A stretch of 50,722 nucleotides of DNA, taken from a virus. Shown one piece after another: positions 7,116 through 14,867 of the stretch (positions within the stretch are counted from its first letter, which is position 1; each line of letters opens with the position of its first letter). The notes beneath the pieces are model-generated. The model saw only the letters and a program-made list of their open reading frames with translations, was not told where the DNA came from and made no database searches. The position numbers and the translations under genes are program-made. Location: positions 1 to 50,722 of IMG/VR virus record IMGVR_UViG_3300046507_000906, one strand, 5' to 3'.

Positions 7116-7878
7116 TCTCAGTGCTCACATAGACCGCAAATTCCGCGTCATCGGCCGTAAACCAGCGAGCTGCTTCGATCATGGCGATTACTCGGCGGTC
7201 ATCCTCAAGGGCGGCAGCCTGTCAGGCTGTCCGATCTGCGCGAGTAACCAACGCGATATGCAAGAGCTTGAGCGCAAGCGCTCCCAGTTTCGGATTGTTC
7301 AACAGTCGAGCGCCCGGATTCCAAAACGTTTCGCGGAAAAGACATTCACCGACTTCGTCGTGTCGAAGCCGGCACAGCAGATTGCGTTGGATGCTTGCTC
7401 CGACTACGTCAAGAACTTTTCGAAACACCGCCGGGAAGGTCGCTGCATGTTGCTGCTGGGGAAGGTTGGCACTGGCAAAACCCACCTGGCCATTGCCTCG
7501 GCTAGTCACCTGATCAATGAATGCATGGTTAAGGCGATCTACCGCACGGTGGGCACGCTCATCAGCGAGATCCGGGCGACGTTCAATGATCGCTCTGGCG
7601 AGTCTGAGGCGCACATCTTGCGTGAGGTGATCGGCGCGGACTTGCTGGTGCTCGATGAAGTCGGCGCTACCAAGCAGAGCGAGTTCGAGCTGGCCACCCT
7701 GTTCAGCATCATCAACGGTCGGTACGAGCAATGCCGTCCGACGATCATCGTCAGCAATCTGTCTCCCGCCGAATTGAACGACGCTATAGGCGCGCGCTGT
7801 GTCGACCGCATCCGCGAAAACGGGTGCATTGGCGTGGCATTCGAGTGGGAATCTCAACGCGGTAAGGAGGGCTTCTGA
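7096..7878 (+). CDS. DnaC-like helicase loader ATPase
   Basis: A 260-residue AAA+ protein of the DnaC/IstB group. The Walker A motif GKVGTGKT is at about residues 122-129 and Walker B LLVLDE at about 183-188, followed by SNLSPAEL (sensor I region) and an arginine-rich C-terminus. The N-terminus has Cys26, His29, Cys45 and Cys48, a possible zinc site. It should load the host DnaB helicase at the phage origin together with the O-like initiator. I start it at ATG 7096, which has AAGGAG upstream and overlaps the O gene by 20 bases; a longer upstream frame is a shadow of O. Confidence 0.9.
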   Translation: MAPSVSNLSAHIDRKFRVIGRKPASCFDHGDYSAVILKGGSLSGCPICASNQRDMQELERKRSQFRIVQQSSARIPKRFAEKTFTDFVVSKPAQQIALDACSDYVKNFSKHRREGRCMLLLGKVGTGKTHLAIASASHLINECMVKAIYRTVGTLISEIRATFNDRSGESEAHILREVIGADLLVLDEVGATKQSEFELATLFSIINGRYEQCRPTIIVSNLSPAELNDAIGARCVDRIRENGCIGVAFEWESQRGKEGF

Positions 7879-8105
7879 TGGGTATCAGCTTGGAAGTACC
7901 CGATCGCCGCTTGGCTATTCCGGATCCGGCAAACTATCGGTTTGCCGTGTTCTGCTGCTCTTTCAAGTTGGACCTGAGTGATACACCGGACCACGCGTTG
8001 GCACTGTTCGCGAATCAGGCGATGGCCGAGCGCTATGGCGTCTGGATGTGGCCAACCACCTTCCAGGTCGTTGACCTCGACGATACCCCCGGTGCACGAA
8101 CATGA
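7878..8105 (+). CDS. Hypothetical phage protein
   Basis: A 75-residue protein whose ATG overlaps the stop of the helicase loader (TGATG), so it is translationally coupled to it. It ends inside the start of the recombinase gene with a 4-base overlap. No family is recognised. The sequence is compact and aromatic-rich (YRFAVFCCSFKLD, YGVWMWPTTFQVVDLD). Tight coupling on both sides supports a real gene, probably in replication or recombination. Confidence 0.75.
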   Translation: MGISLEVPDRRLAIPDPANYRFAVFCCSFKLDLSDTPDHALALFANQAMAERYGVWMWPTTFQVVDLDDTPGART

Positions 8106-9397
8106 ACGCTCTGGTGAAAACCCTGACCGTCAAACTGTCAGATGCCGAAATCGAACGCAATGCCAAAAAGCTGCATGTACGCGACTTGCGCGATGCCAGT
8201 CACCCCGCGTTGCACTTTCGCTTTGCGAAGAATCGCGCTCGCGGCTCCTGGTACCTGTTGAACAAACGCCAGTGGCACCGCATCGGCGCCTTTCCCGACC
8301 TGTCCACCAAGCAGGTGGTCGCGGCGTTGCCGGCGGTGCGCTTGCGCGTGGCAGCCGATGGCGCTGCCAGTGTTTCGGGTTGGGTCACTGTCGGCGAGCT
8401 GCTCGACTGGTTTGCTGATCGCATGTCGCGCTCCCGTTCGCTGTCGGCCAAACGCCGGTCAGCCATCAAGTCAGCCATCAACTGCCAGCTCAAGCCACGC
8501 CTGGATGATCTGCTCATTGGTGACGTCAACGCCCAGACATTGGACAAACTGCTGATGTGGCCGGCTCAGGCAGAGCTGTCGCTGTCATACGTCCAGCAGC
8601 TCTACCGCCTGCTGGCCATGGCCTTCCGGCAGGCCCGCAAGCTGGACCTGATCCCGATCAACCCGATGGCCGAGCTCAAGTTCGGCAACTTCACGACAGC
8701 GCGCATCCTGCCCAAAGCCGCGCGCCTGCGCGACGTCCAATTGCCCGAGCTGGTGACGCAGCTGATCGAACGTTTCGACAGTACGCCAGGTGACGCCATG
8801 CTGGCCCTGATGATGCTGTGCCACGGCACTCGCATCGGCGAAACCCGCCAGTCCCGTTGGGCCGACATTGCGCTGATGGAGCGTGAGTGGTTCCTGCCGG
8901 CCGAGCACACCAAGAGCAAGACCGAGCTGCGCGTGCCGCTGACCGATCAAGTCTGCGCATTGCTGCGCCGCTACCGTGATCGACAGACCGTCCAAGGCTA
9001 CGAGGGGCCGTTCCTGTTCCCGTCTCGCCGAGGCAAGGCGCTGAGCGATAACCAGGCCAGTGCCGTGTTTACCCGACTGGGGCAAGGCGCGTGGACCAGT
9101 CATGACCTGCGCAAGGTGGCCCGTACCGCATGGACAGACCTCGGTGTAGACGGCCACATCGGCGAGATGTTGTTGAACCATTCGCTGGGCAAGATCGCTT
9201 CGACCTACATCAACACCCAGGCTAAGGAGCAGCGTCGACTGGCTCTGGTGAAGTGGCACAACTGGTTAGATGAGCGCGGCTTCAAGGCGATCCACCAGCA
9301 GACAGACGTTAGATATGAAGAATCGCAAAACCTCGTAGACGCCTTGAATAGCGCGGCCTGCGAGTCCATTCCGCAATTTGTTAAGGGCGAGGTTTGA
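8102..9397 (+). CDS. Second tyrosine recombinase in the replication module
   Basis: A 431-residue tyrosine recombinase distinct from the integrase at the left end. Catalytic residues are visible: R244 in CHGTRIGE, H334 and R337 in SHDLRKVAR, H360 in LLNHSLG and Y369 in ASTYI. The N-terminal 95 residues are an unusual arm domain (GSWYLLNKRQWHRIGAFPDL). It is part of the rightward early operon, so it would be made on induction together with the replication proteins. Multimer resolution, excision or regulated inversion are possible roles; none is proven by the sequence. Confidence 0.88.
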   Translation: MNALVKTLTVKLSDAEIERNAKKLHVRDLRDASHPALHFRFAKNRARGSWYLLNKRQWHRIGAFPDLSTKQVVAALPAVRLRVAADGAASVSGWVTVGELLDWFADRMSRSRSLSAKRRSAIKSAINCQLKPRLDDLLIGDVNAQTLDKLLMWPAQAELSLSYVQQLYRLLAMAFRQARKLDLIPINPMAELKFGNFTTARILPKAARLRDVQLPELVTQLIERFDSTPGDAMLALMMLCHGTRIGETRQSRWADIALMEREWFLPAEHTKSKTELRVPLTDQVCALLRRYRDRQTVQGYEGPFLFPSRRGKALSDNQASAVFTRLGQGAWTSHDLRKVARTAWTDLGVDGHIGEMLLNHSLGKIASTYINTQAKEQRRLALVKWHNWLDERGFKAIHQQTDVRYEESQNLVDALNSAACESIPQFVKGEV

Positions 9398-9401
9398 AAA
9401 C

Positions 9402-9722
9402 ATGAAAAATGCCCAGGCCCATGGCTTTCGTAAGGCGTGGATTGAGCTGGAGCACTGCTTGACCTGCGAGGGCAAAGCGGTGGTGCAGGGTGTTTTCTAT
9501 GAGCTGGTTTGCAGCGATTGCAACGGATCAGGTTGGGTCATGGCGGGGAGTCGGTTGATGCTTCCTACAGACGAATTGGTGACACAGCTCAGCCTCCGAT
9601 TGCAGCAGGCTCAGTGCGAAATTGAGGTGCTGAAGCGAGGGCCATCGTTTTCTGGCCCGGCTGCGTACTACCAACAGAACAACCGTCGCGGTGCCGGCGG
9701 TTCAAATTACACTGGGGATTGA
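9402..9722 (+). CDS. Small zinc-ribbon protein
   Basis: A 106-residue protein with two cysteine pairs, CLTCEGKA and CSDCNGSGW, spaced like a DnaJ-type zinc ribbon, followed by a helical segment (ELVTQLSLRLQQAQCEIEVLK). I place the start at ATG 9402, just after the recombinase stop; a longer frame would overlap that gene. Small zinc proteins of this kind commonly precede Q in Pseudomonas prophages. Function unknown, but nucleic-acid or protein binding is likely. Confidence 0.75.
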   Translation: MKNAQAHGFRKAWIELEHCLTCEGKAVVQGVFYELVCSDCNGSGWVMAGSRLMLPTDELVTQLSLRLQQAQCEIEVLKRGPSFSGPAAYYQQNNRRGAGGSNYTGD

Positions 9723-9726
9723 AAGC

Positions 9727-10116
9727 ATGATGATTCGTAAGCCGGCAGGCCGACCTTTGGGTGATACCGAATACCTGGTGGAGCAGTGGGGTTGGTGGCG
9801 GATGGATGGGGCCGGGGTCCCAACCTATATTTCACCGACTTTTGCGCTAATGCGTCAGGCGGTGCCGCAAGTGTCGGCTAGTAAAAGCTATTGCATCACA
9901 GATGAATGGGCCGGAGCCATTGATAGTGCGATTGCGCGGCTCTCACATCGTGACCGACAAATGGGCGATATTATTTGGCTTTACTACGGTGCTAAATGGC
10001 CCATGCTTCGGGTTGGCAAGCACTACGGTATGAGTGAAGGGAAGACCCGGGAATTAGCGAGGGCAGGTATCGCGTGGATCGATTGTGCTGTCGATGAAAT
10101 GCGGAAAGCTGCTTAA
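9727..10116 (+). CDS. Q: Q-like late antitermination protein
   Basis: A 129-residue protein resembling the phage antiterminator Q family of Pseudomonas and lambdoid phages. Typical stretches are DTEYLVEQWGWWRMDGAGVP at the N-terminus and a C-terminal helix-turn-helix-like part (WPMLRVGKHYGMSEGKTREL). It should let RNA polymerase read through terminators into the lysis and structural genes. Start at ATG 9727 just after the zinc-ribbon stop. It is the last early gene; cargo genes and the terminators before the holin follow. Confidence 0.82.
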   Translation: MMIRKPAGRPLGDTEYLVEQWGWWRMDGAGVPTYISPTFALMRQAVPQVSASKSYCITDEWAGAIDSAIARLSHRDRQMGDIIWLYYGAKWPMLRVGKHYGMSEGKTRELARAGIAWIDCAVDEMRKAA

Positions 10117-10422
10117 GGTACTGGCTGATTGCTGCCTGCCGCGAAGGCAGCAATCGGCCCAGAGTGTGTAAAAACGCTTCGCCAAAATTGAAGTGTGCGC
10201 GTCTACTTTAAATCTTAAATTTATCGGCACGTCAGCAGATGTGGATTTCGTGTAGAAGCGCGATTTTCAGTCCGGTTTTTAGTACCTGTCGCGCTCTAAA
10301 CGTTTTTTACACAGCCTCGGCCATAAGCGGCCATTCGATGCGAACCGCATTTGGCTCTCGTAGGCTATTGTTTTTTTTGGATGCATGCTGACCTAATGGC
10401 GAATTGACATAGGGGACATGGA
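10117..10422. other. Intergenic region after Q
   Basis: About 300 bases without a convincing gene. It holds the hairpin repeat at 10123-10159. The remainder is AT-rich near 10200-10230 and could contain the late promoter or the promoter of the cargo gene that follows, but I see no clear -35/-10 pair. Confidence 0.6.
10123..10159. repeat. GGCCG...CTGCC hairpin repeat
   Basis: Arms GGCTGATTGCTGCC and GGCAGCAATCGGCC around a 9-base loop form a 14-base stem with one wobble. The same layout recurs at 44914-44951 and, degenerate, next to the first MITE. There is no T-tract, so it is not a classic terminator. It looks like a dispersed Pseudomonas hairpin element. Confidence 0.6.
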
Positions 10423-11721
10423 ATGCACGAATCGTTGACGACTATTCAAACCCAGCTAGAAGCTGTGATTGCACAGATAAAGACCACAGTGCCTAACGAC
10501 GAGCCGTTCGGGATCGCACATGGCAACTGGTCGTTCCCTGGACTTACGAGATCGGAATTAATCGAAGAAGCACAATCAATCATTGAGTTGATTGATGACA
10601 ACGATATTGATGAACTGGGGAATTCGGAAAGCCGGATTAAGGATTACGCTCGGCGCATAGCGTACTTGCATGGGGCTACCGTTCCGAATATTTGGGGCAG
10701 CGCAGCCACTGCCATTCCCACATATATGCTAACGCTTGAGGGACTGCGCAAAGCTCTTGAGCCCGTCTTGAAGGCAGACGAACGCGCAGAGGCGCAAGCA
10801 AAAATCCGTAGGCTGACTGTGCAGCTACGGGCTATGGAGGCGCGATTTAAGGGGTTAGAACCGCGCACTACTGACCTAAGTTCAATGGTTGAGAGGATTG
10901 AACAGGCCTATACCGCGGCTGATCAGCTTCCAGCCGACTTGGAGCAGTTGTCAGAGGCGAAAAAGACGATAGACGACCTTGCTCAAGCAGCAACAAAAGA
11001 CCAAGCCCGTATCCTGACGCTTCGAGAGCACGCCGACGAACTTGATGCTCTGCTGAAAATAAGTGCGGAGGAAGCGGAAGCGGTGCTAAAACGCTGCGAG
11101 ACAGCTTACTCGGCAGCGACAAGCGTTGGGTTGGCGGCCGCATTCAGCGAGCGCTCTATCGCTCTATCCAAGTCGATGTGGTTCTGGGTTGCTGGACTTG
11201 CCGTGGCCCTTGTGGGGGGGAGCTATTTCGGCTCCAATCAGCTCCACACGCTTTCAGAGCTTTTCCAAATTCCAAATATATCGACATCGGTAGTGACACT
11301 GAATTTGCTATTGTCGCTGTTATCGGTTGGCGCTCCTGTTTGGTTTTCATGGTTGGCTACAAAGCAGATAGGACAACGATTCAGGCTTGCTGAAGATTAT
11401 GCCTTCAAGGCATCCATTTCACGCGCGTATGAGGGTTTCCGGCGAGAAGCTGCTGGGTTTGATAAAGAAATGGAAGCGAAGCTACTTTCATCTGCGCTTG
11501 CTCGGTTCGATGAGCTTCCTCTCCGGCTCGTAGAACCTGATAGCCATGGAAGTCCTTGGCATGAACTTGCTTCGTCGGACGTTGTTAAACAAGCATTCAA
11601 AGCCGTGCCAGGTTTTGCTGAGCAAATAAAGGACCTCGCGGGCAAAGCTGTTGATGCTATGACCCCTTCAAAAGCGAAACCAACACCAACACCAACACCA
11701 ACATCAGCACCGCCCGAGTAA
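10423..11721 (+). CDS. Coiled-coil protein with two membrane segments (cargo gene)
   Basis: A 432-residue protein of lower GC than its neighbours. Residues 100-245 are heptad-rich helices (RRLTVQLRAMEARFKGLEPR, TIDDLAQAATKDQARILTLR). Two hydrophobic segments follow at about 248-270 (WFWVAGLAVALVGGSYFG) and 290-312 (LNLLLSLLSVGAPVWFSWLA). A conserved-looking cytoplasmic part (RLAEDYAFKASISRAYEGFRREA) and a tail of PTPT repeats complete it. This architecture, a cytoplasmic sensor-like coiled coil plus a TM pair, is seen in membrane effectors of phage-defence systems, but I cannot name a family. It has its own position between Q and the lysis genes, a usual site for lysogenic-conversion cargo. 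Confidence 0.8.
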   Translation: MHESLTTIQTQLEAVIAQIKTTVPNDEPFGIAHGNWSFPGLTRSELIEEAQSIIELIDDNDIDELGNSESRIKDYARRIAYLHGATVPNIWGSAATAIPTYMLTLEGLRKALEPVLKADERAEAQAKIRRLTVQLRAMEARFKGLEPRTTDLSSMVERIEQAYTAADQLPADLEQLSEAKKTIDDLAQAATKDQARILTLREHADELDALLKISAEEAEAVLKRCETAYSAATSVGLAAAFSERSIALSKSMWFWVAGLAVALVGGSYFGSNQLHTLSELFQIPNISTSVVTLNLLLSLLSVGAPVWFSWLATKQIGQRFRLAEDYAFKASISRAYEGFRREAAGFDKEMEAKLLSSALARFDELPLRLVEPDSHGSPWHELASSDVVKQAFKAVPGFAEQIKDLAGKAVDAMTPSKAKPTPTPTPTSAPPE

Positions 11722-11887
11722 TCGCAACTAGCTTATGCAGCGCTTACACACCGCGTGGAAGGCATAATCCTACTAGGCTGGGTATGCTGCCACGTGGTTG
11801 TAGGCAACCAACTCAAGTTTATTTGTTCGTTGGATCGATGGTGTGGACATGCCTACACTTTTGGCTCACCTCGTGCGGTAGTGCCTA

Positions 11888-12865
11888 GTGATTACTGATG
11901 TGGGTAAACTGAATAGCGCCCTAGGGAACATTGACGATAATATCGGTGCCGTGCGACACAGAGTTGCAGAGCTGGCCGCCGCAAGCGTCGAGCTGCAGCC
12001 AGTTCCATCCCGTTGTTTGAACGATGATCTGTATAGATTAGGGGACAAGATGGTATCTGGTGAAATGCAGATGCAAGCGGTACCTGATCGCATGCCGAAC
12101 AAGCAATGTTGGATGCTGTTCAAGGTGGCTAATCTAGATCGACTACAGGCGCTGCAGCGTGGCCTGCTTTACATGAATAGCGTCGACTATTTCGCGAAGC
12201 TTGAAGGTGAAGCCGGCGCTGCACTTCGAAGGGACGAGCTTGAAAATGTGTACCTTAAGCTCAGCTCTGGTATGAGGGATGGGGTAGTCAGCGAGCTCGC
12301 ACTTCAGGTTGAAGGTCACGACGAAATCGTATTGAACCCTGAGACAATCATGACCCTGAATTTACCTCGACCTGAAACCGTCATGGTCTACTGCCTGGGT
12401 TCTGTGTCAGCCGGACATGACGGTCAGATCTGGGGGCTCGACAACGGAATGCTGCAATTCAGTGAGCGTTTCCGAGAGTTTGGTACTCATGTCCTTCGTA
12501 TTACGAACCATGCAGAGTTTTCTAAAAGGCTTTCACAAGCCATCGCGACCCACCCTCTCCTTTATAATTCTCCCTTCTTTGAAGGTGGCTACGGCCAGGT
12601 CGATTACGTAGATTTCAGCGACTACAGCGGCCCGATAGGATTGTTTCGCAAACCCATTGAGTATGCTTGGCAACGAGAGTACAGACTATGCTTTGGCGCT
12701 GAACCTGAGGCTCTAAATGATCGAGGGGCGTTAGAGCTAAATATTGGAGACCTATCGGACATCACTCAGATCACAACAGTAGAGAGTTTCACGTCGAACC
12801 CGATAAAAATCATTGAAAGGAACTACAGGATAGTCGACGGCAATCCTGTGCAAGTTCCTAGCTAA
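11888..12865 (+). CDS. Uncharacterised cargo protein
   Basis: A 325-residue protein starting at GTG 11888; an ATG at 12050 behind AGGGGA is an alternative start. The core reads CWMLFKVANLDRLQALQRGL, LYMNSVDYFAKLEG and RRDELENVY. I recall this pattern (a residue block ending in LYMNS-x-DYF, then RxDxxE) from uncharacterised proteins scattered in defence islands, but have no family name. The rest is mixed alpha/beta with conserved aromatic residues (YAWQREYRLCF). No membrane segment. It lies between the coiled-coil membrane protein and a convergent nuclease gene, separated from the latter by a bidirectional terminator. Confidence 0.78.
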   Translation: MITDVGKLNSALGNIDDNIGAVRHRVAELAAASVELQPVPSRCLNDDLYRLGDKMVSGEMQMQAVPDRMPNKQCWMLFKVANLDRLQALQRGLLYMNSVDYFAKLEGEAGAALRRDELENVYLKLSSGMRDGVVSELALQVEGHDEIVLNPETIMTLNLPRPETVMVYCLGSVSAGHDGQIWGLDNGMLQFSERFREFGTHVLRITNHAEFSKRLSQAIATHPLLYNSPFFEGGYGQVDYVDFSDYSGPIGLFRKPIEYAWQREYRLCFGAEPEALNDRGALELNIGDLSDITQITTVESFTSNPIKIIERNYRIVDGNPVQVPS

Positions 12866-12917
12866 ACTTACGTTTCAGACCGGCTCCGTGCAAATAAAAA
12901 GTGTAAATAGGCCACGT

Positions 12918-12957
12918 AAAAAAAGCGAAGCCAAACTAATGGCTTCGCTTTTTTTTG
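12918..12957. terminator. Strong bidirectional intrinsic terminator
   Basis: Arms GCGAAGCCA and TGGCTTCGC are flanked by A7 on one side and T8 on the other. It separates the rightward cargo gene ending at 12865 from the leftward nuclease gene ending at 12983, so it serves both. Confidence 0.88.
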
Positions 12958-12982
12958 TTCACGGTTCTGAAAAAGCTGTACT

Positions 12983-13969
12983 TCAGAACGGTATGTCATC
13001 GTCGAAGGTGGCTGTAACTTTCGGGAGAGGCAAAGCGCTCTTTGGTAATGGCAGATTCGTAACAATGAAAAGATTGAGTATGTCGTCTCTGTCCATAAAC
13101 ATGATCTGAGAGCGCTTCGTGGCATCCAGCTTGTTGCCTATCCAGTTTCTTGCCTGTTTTGTTATCTCGCCGCCCGCGACGATGAATGCGTGGTCAACCA
13201 AGACTCGTCGATTCAGTTCCGAATCGAAAATCTCGTGGCCAAGCATCATGTTCACCTGATTGTGAATCTCGGCGACATTCGATGAACCCGGTTTTCCTAC
13301 GCCCGCTGAATCTAGCTTGCCCTTTTTTGCCTGGATACCGAAGTAGAGGACATGGAGAGTCGGCAGGGTGTATTTCATCCACACGTCCTTGCCGTATTCC
13401 AACGCCTTATCTTTGTGACCCGTTACGGTTACGCGATGAAACCCGAGCTGACGGAATAACGGCAGCAGCACCTCCTCGATCAGCTCATCTTCAGAGCACT
13501 TGTCGAGGTATGTGGTGAGTAGCTCTCGGCGTTCCATCTCCGCTGGTGTCAACGGGCGATGCGGGTTCGCCATCTGCGCAATGGTGTTAGTGGCATTGTG
13601 GCGCAACTGGCCGAGGCCGTGCTCGTCGAAGAACGCTTCCCAACCTTCGCGCACCAGCACAGCGTTAAGCGCGGCAAGCGCTTTGCTCCTGTCCGGATCG
13701 CCCTCCTGCGCGTCGCCCTTGTCGAGAGTTGCACGGATGATCCGAATGAAAGCATCAGGTGGAACCGAAGGACTGGCATGCGGGAGAGCCAACACCTCCT
13801 CCAGTCTGCTTGCAACCCATGCCCAGCGGGTTGAACCGTCGTGGGTGTAATCTAAGTCACAATCTTGAAAGAACTCAGTGATGTAGCTGCTTGAACGATA
13901 CCGAAAGTGCTCAGAGTCGCCACAAACAATGTGGGCGAGTTCTCTTAGATTCCTGCTCTTCCATTTCAT
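12983..13969 (-). CDS. AbiJ-NTD3-like domain fused to Mrr-like PD-(D/E)xK nuclease
   Basis: A 328-residue protein on the strand opposite to the surrounding phage genes. Residues 1-130 (LRELAHIVCGDSEHFRYRSS, then DGSTRWAWV and RSKALAALNAVLVREGWEAF) resemble the N-terminal domain found on AbiJ-type abortive infection proteins. Residues 155-300 look like an Mrr-type restriction endonuclease core: a helix SEDELIEEVLLPLFRQLGF, then E191/D195 in EYGKD and the QAK box with Q213 and K215 in YFGIQAKKGK, then EIHNQVNMMLGHEI. A function in abortive infection by nucleic-acid cleavage is inferred. I start it at ATG 13969 behind AGGA; upstream residues do not look coding. Confidence 0.8.
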   Translation of the reverse strand: MKWKSRNLRELAHIVCGDSEHFRYRSSSYITEFFQDCDLDYTHDGSTRWAWVASRLEEVLALPHASPSVPPDAFIRIIRATLDKGDAQEGDPDRSKALAALNAVLVREGWEAFFDEHGLGQLRHNATNTIAQMANPHRPLTPAEMERRELLTTYLDKCSEDELIEEVLLPLFRQLGFHRVTVTGHKDKALEYGKDVWMKYTLPTLHVLYFGIQAKKGKLDSAGVGKPGSSNVAEIHNQVNMMLGHEIFDSELNRRVLVDHAFIVAGGEITKQARNWIGNKLDATKRSQIMFMDRDDILNLFIVTNLPLPKSALPLPKVTATFDDDIPF

Positions 13970-14312
13970 TTGCGTTCCTAGATTAGGCGGAGTGAGGCTG
14001 AAGCACAGCCGACATAAGACAGTCAGCAGATAATGATCGCCAGATGTGGTAGATAGCTGCCGCTGACAATATAGGGTCGTCAGCATTTTCAGTGATCGAT
14101 TGAGCATAGCTTCCCATCGGCCCCTCGCTTTGCTGGCACGAAAGGCTCCCAAGCCTGGCCGTTATCGCAATTTCTAAGGCGCCACACCGTTTAGTGTAGT
14201 GCTTCTACCAACCTTCTCCGTGCGGACTCAGACGCGACCCCGTTCAGGATTCAGGACCACGCGCAAATCGGGTACCCGATGCGATTCAGCCGTTTTGTGA
14301 CTGACCGCTTCT
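13970..14312. other. Upstream region of the nuclease gene
   Basis: About 340 bases without a convincing gene. It should contain the promoter of the leftward nuclease gene. Its right edge (ACCGCTTCT before GGCC) is half of the hairpin repeat into which the MITE appears to have inserted. Confidence 0.5.
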
Positions 14313-14496
14313 GGCCGATTCTGTTGAAAAAGTCGTTCTGCCCAAACTGGCTGGTCATTGACTGATGAACAGCCTCTTTTGCACGCTGCTATGTGAAATC
14401 CGAGTCCGGAGGCCACTGCCAAAAGTAAGATTTCACTCTGGGACGCGTACTTTTCTGCTGGGGAGACCATGGCCGAGTTTTTCAACAGAATCGGCC
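14313..14496. mobile_element. MITE with IS1182-type terminal repeats, copy 1
   Basis: A non-coding element of about 176 bases (14317-14492) flanked by GGCC on both sides. The termini are inverted repeats: GATTCTGTTGAAAAAGTCG on the left and its complement with one mismatch on the right. The same terminus is found at the end of the IS1182-type element at 49300 and at a second MITE at 44732. No transposase is encoded, so it must be moved by an element such as the one at the window's right end. It lies between the nuclease gene and the holin. Confidence 0.82.
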
Positions 14497-14718
14497 GAAT
14501 ACTGCCTCTCACGCAGGACTGAATTGCGTAGTTTTCTTCCCATCGTGGTTGAAGAGTGAGGGGCATATTTCTATGTGAGATGGTCAACCCGATAGTGAAC
14601 GTATGTTCGAATTGGGTGCAATTTTTCATTTTCTGCGGAAAAGCCTTTTCCACGCGGAATAGACCTGCTTTTATAGCAGCGTGTATTGCTGTGACGCAGC
14701 GAGACGCCTTTCAAGAAC

Positions 14719-14741
14719 CCGACCATTGAGTCGGTTTTTTT
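14719..14741 (+). terminator. Intrinsic terminator upstream of the lysis genes (tR'-like), first
   Basis: CCGAC, 6-base loop, GTCGG, then T7. It is followed only 13 bases later by a second terminator. In lambdoid phages such terminators before the lysis genes are the targets of Q antitermination. Confidence 0.65.
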
Positions 14742-14754
14742 GTACCCATTTAGA

Positions 14755-14781
14755 AGCCTTGCCATCGAGCAGGGCTTTTTC
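14755..14781 (+). terminator. Intrinsic terminator upstream of the lysis genes, second
   Basis: AGCCTTGC, 6-base loop, GCAGGGCT, then T4-CG-TTT. Together with the preceding one it makes a double terminator before the holin. Confidence 0.62.
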
Positions 14782-14867
14782 GTTTCCGGCTCCGCCACAC
14801 CCATCGCTCCAAGCTGGGAGTGCTGCTGGAGCCGAATCTATTGCGCTCCCGAAAGGGAGAAATTCGG

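Larger units (their letters stand above)
14497..14867. other. Region between MITE and holin
   Basis: No convincing gene. It begins with a degenerate half of the hairpin repeat (GAATACTGCCTCTCACGCAG), and ends with two terminator hairpins at 14719 and 14755. The latter are candidates for the Q-sensitive late terminators. Confidence 0.5.

Noticed and set aside
8585-9259. Minus-strand frame of 224 codons opposite the second recombinase
   Set aside because: The plus-strand recombinase has full catalytic motifs; the opposite frame shows no family resemblance.
14228-14653. Minus-strand open frame of 141 codons between nuclease and holin
   Set aside because: It runs across the MITE and its terminal repeats, so it is a by-product of the element.
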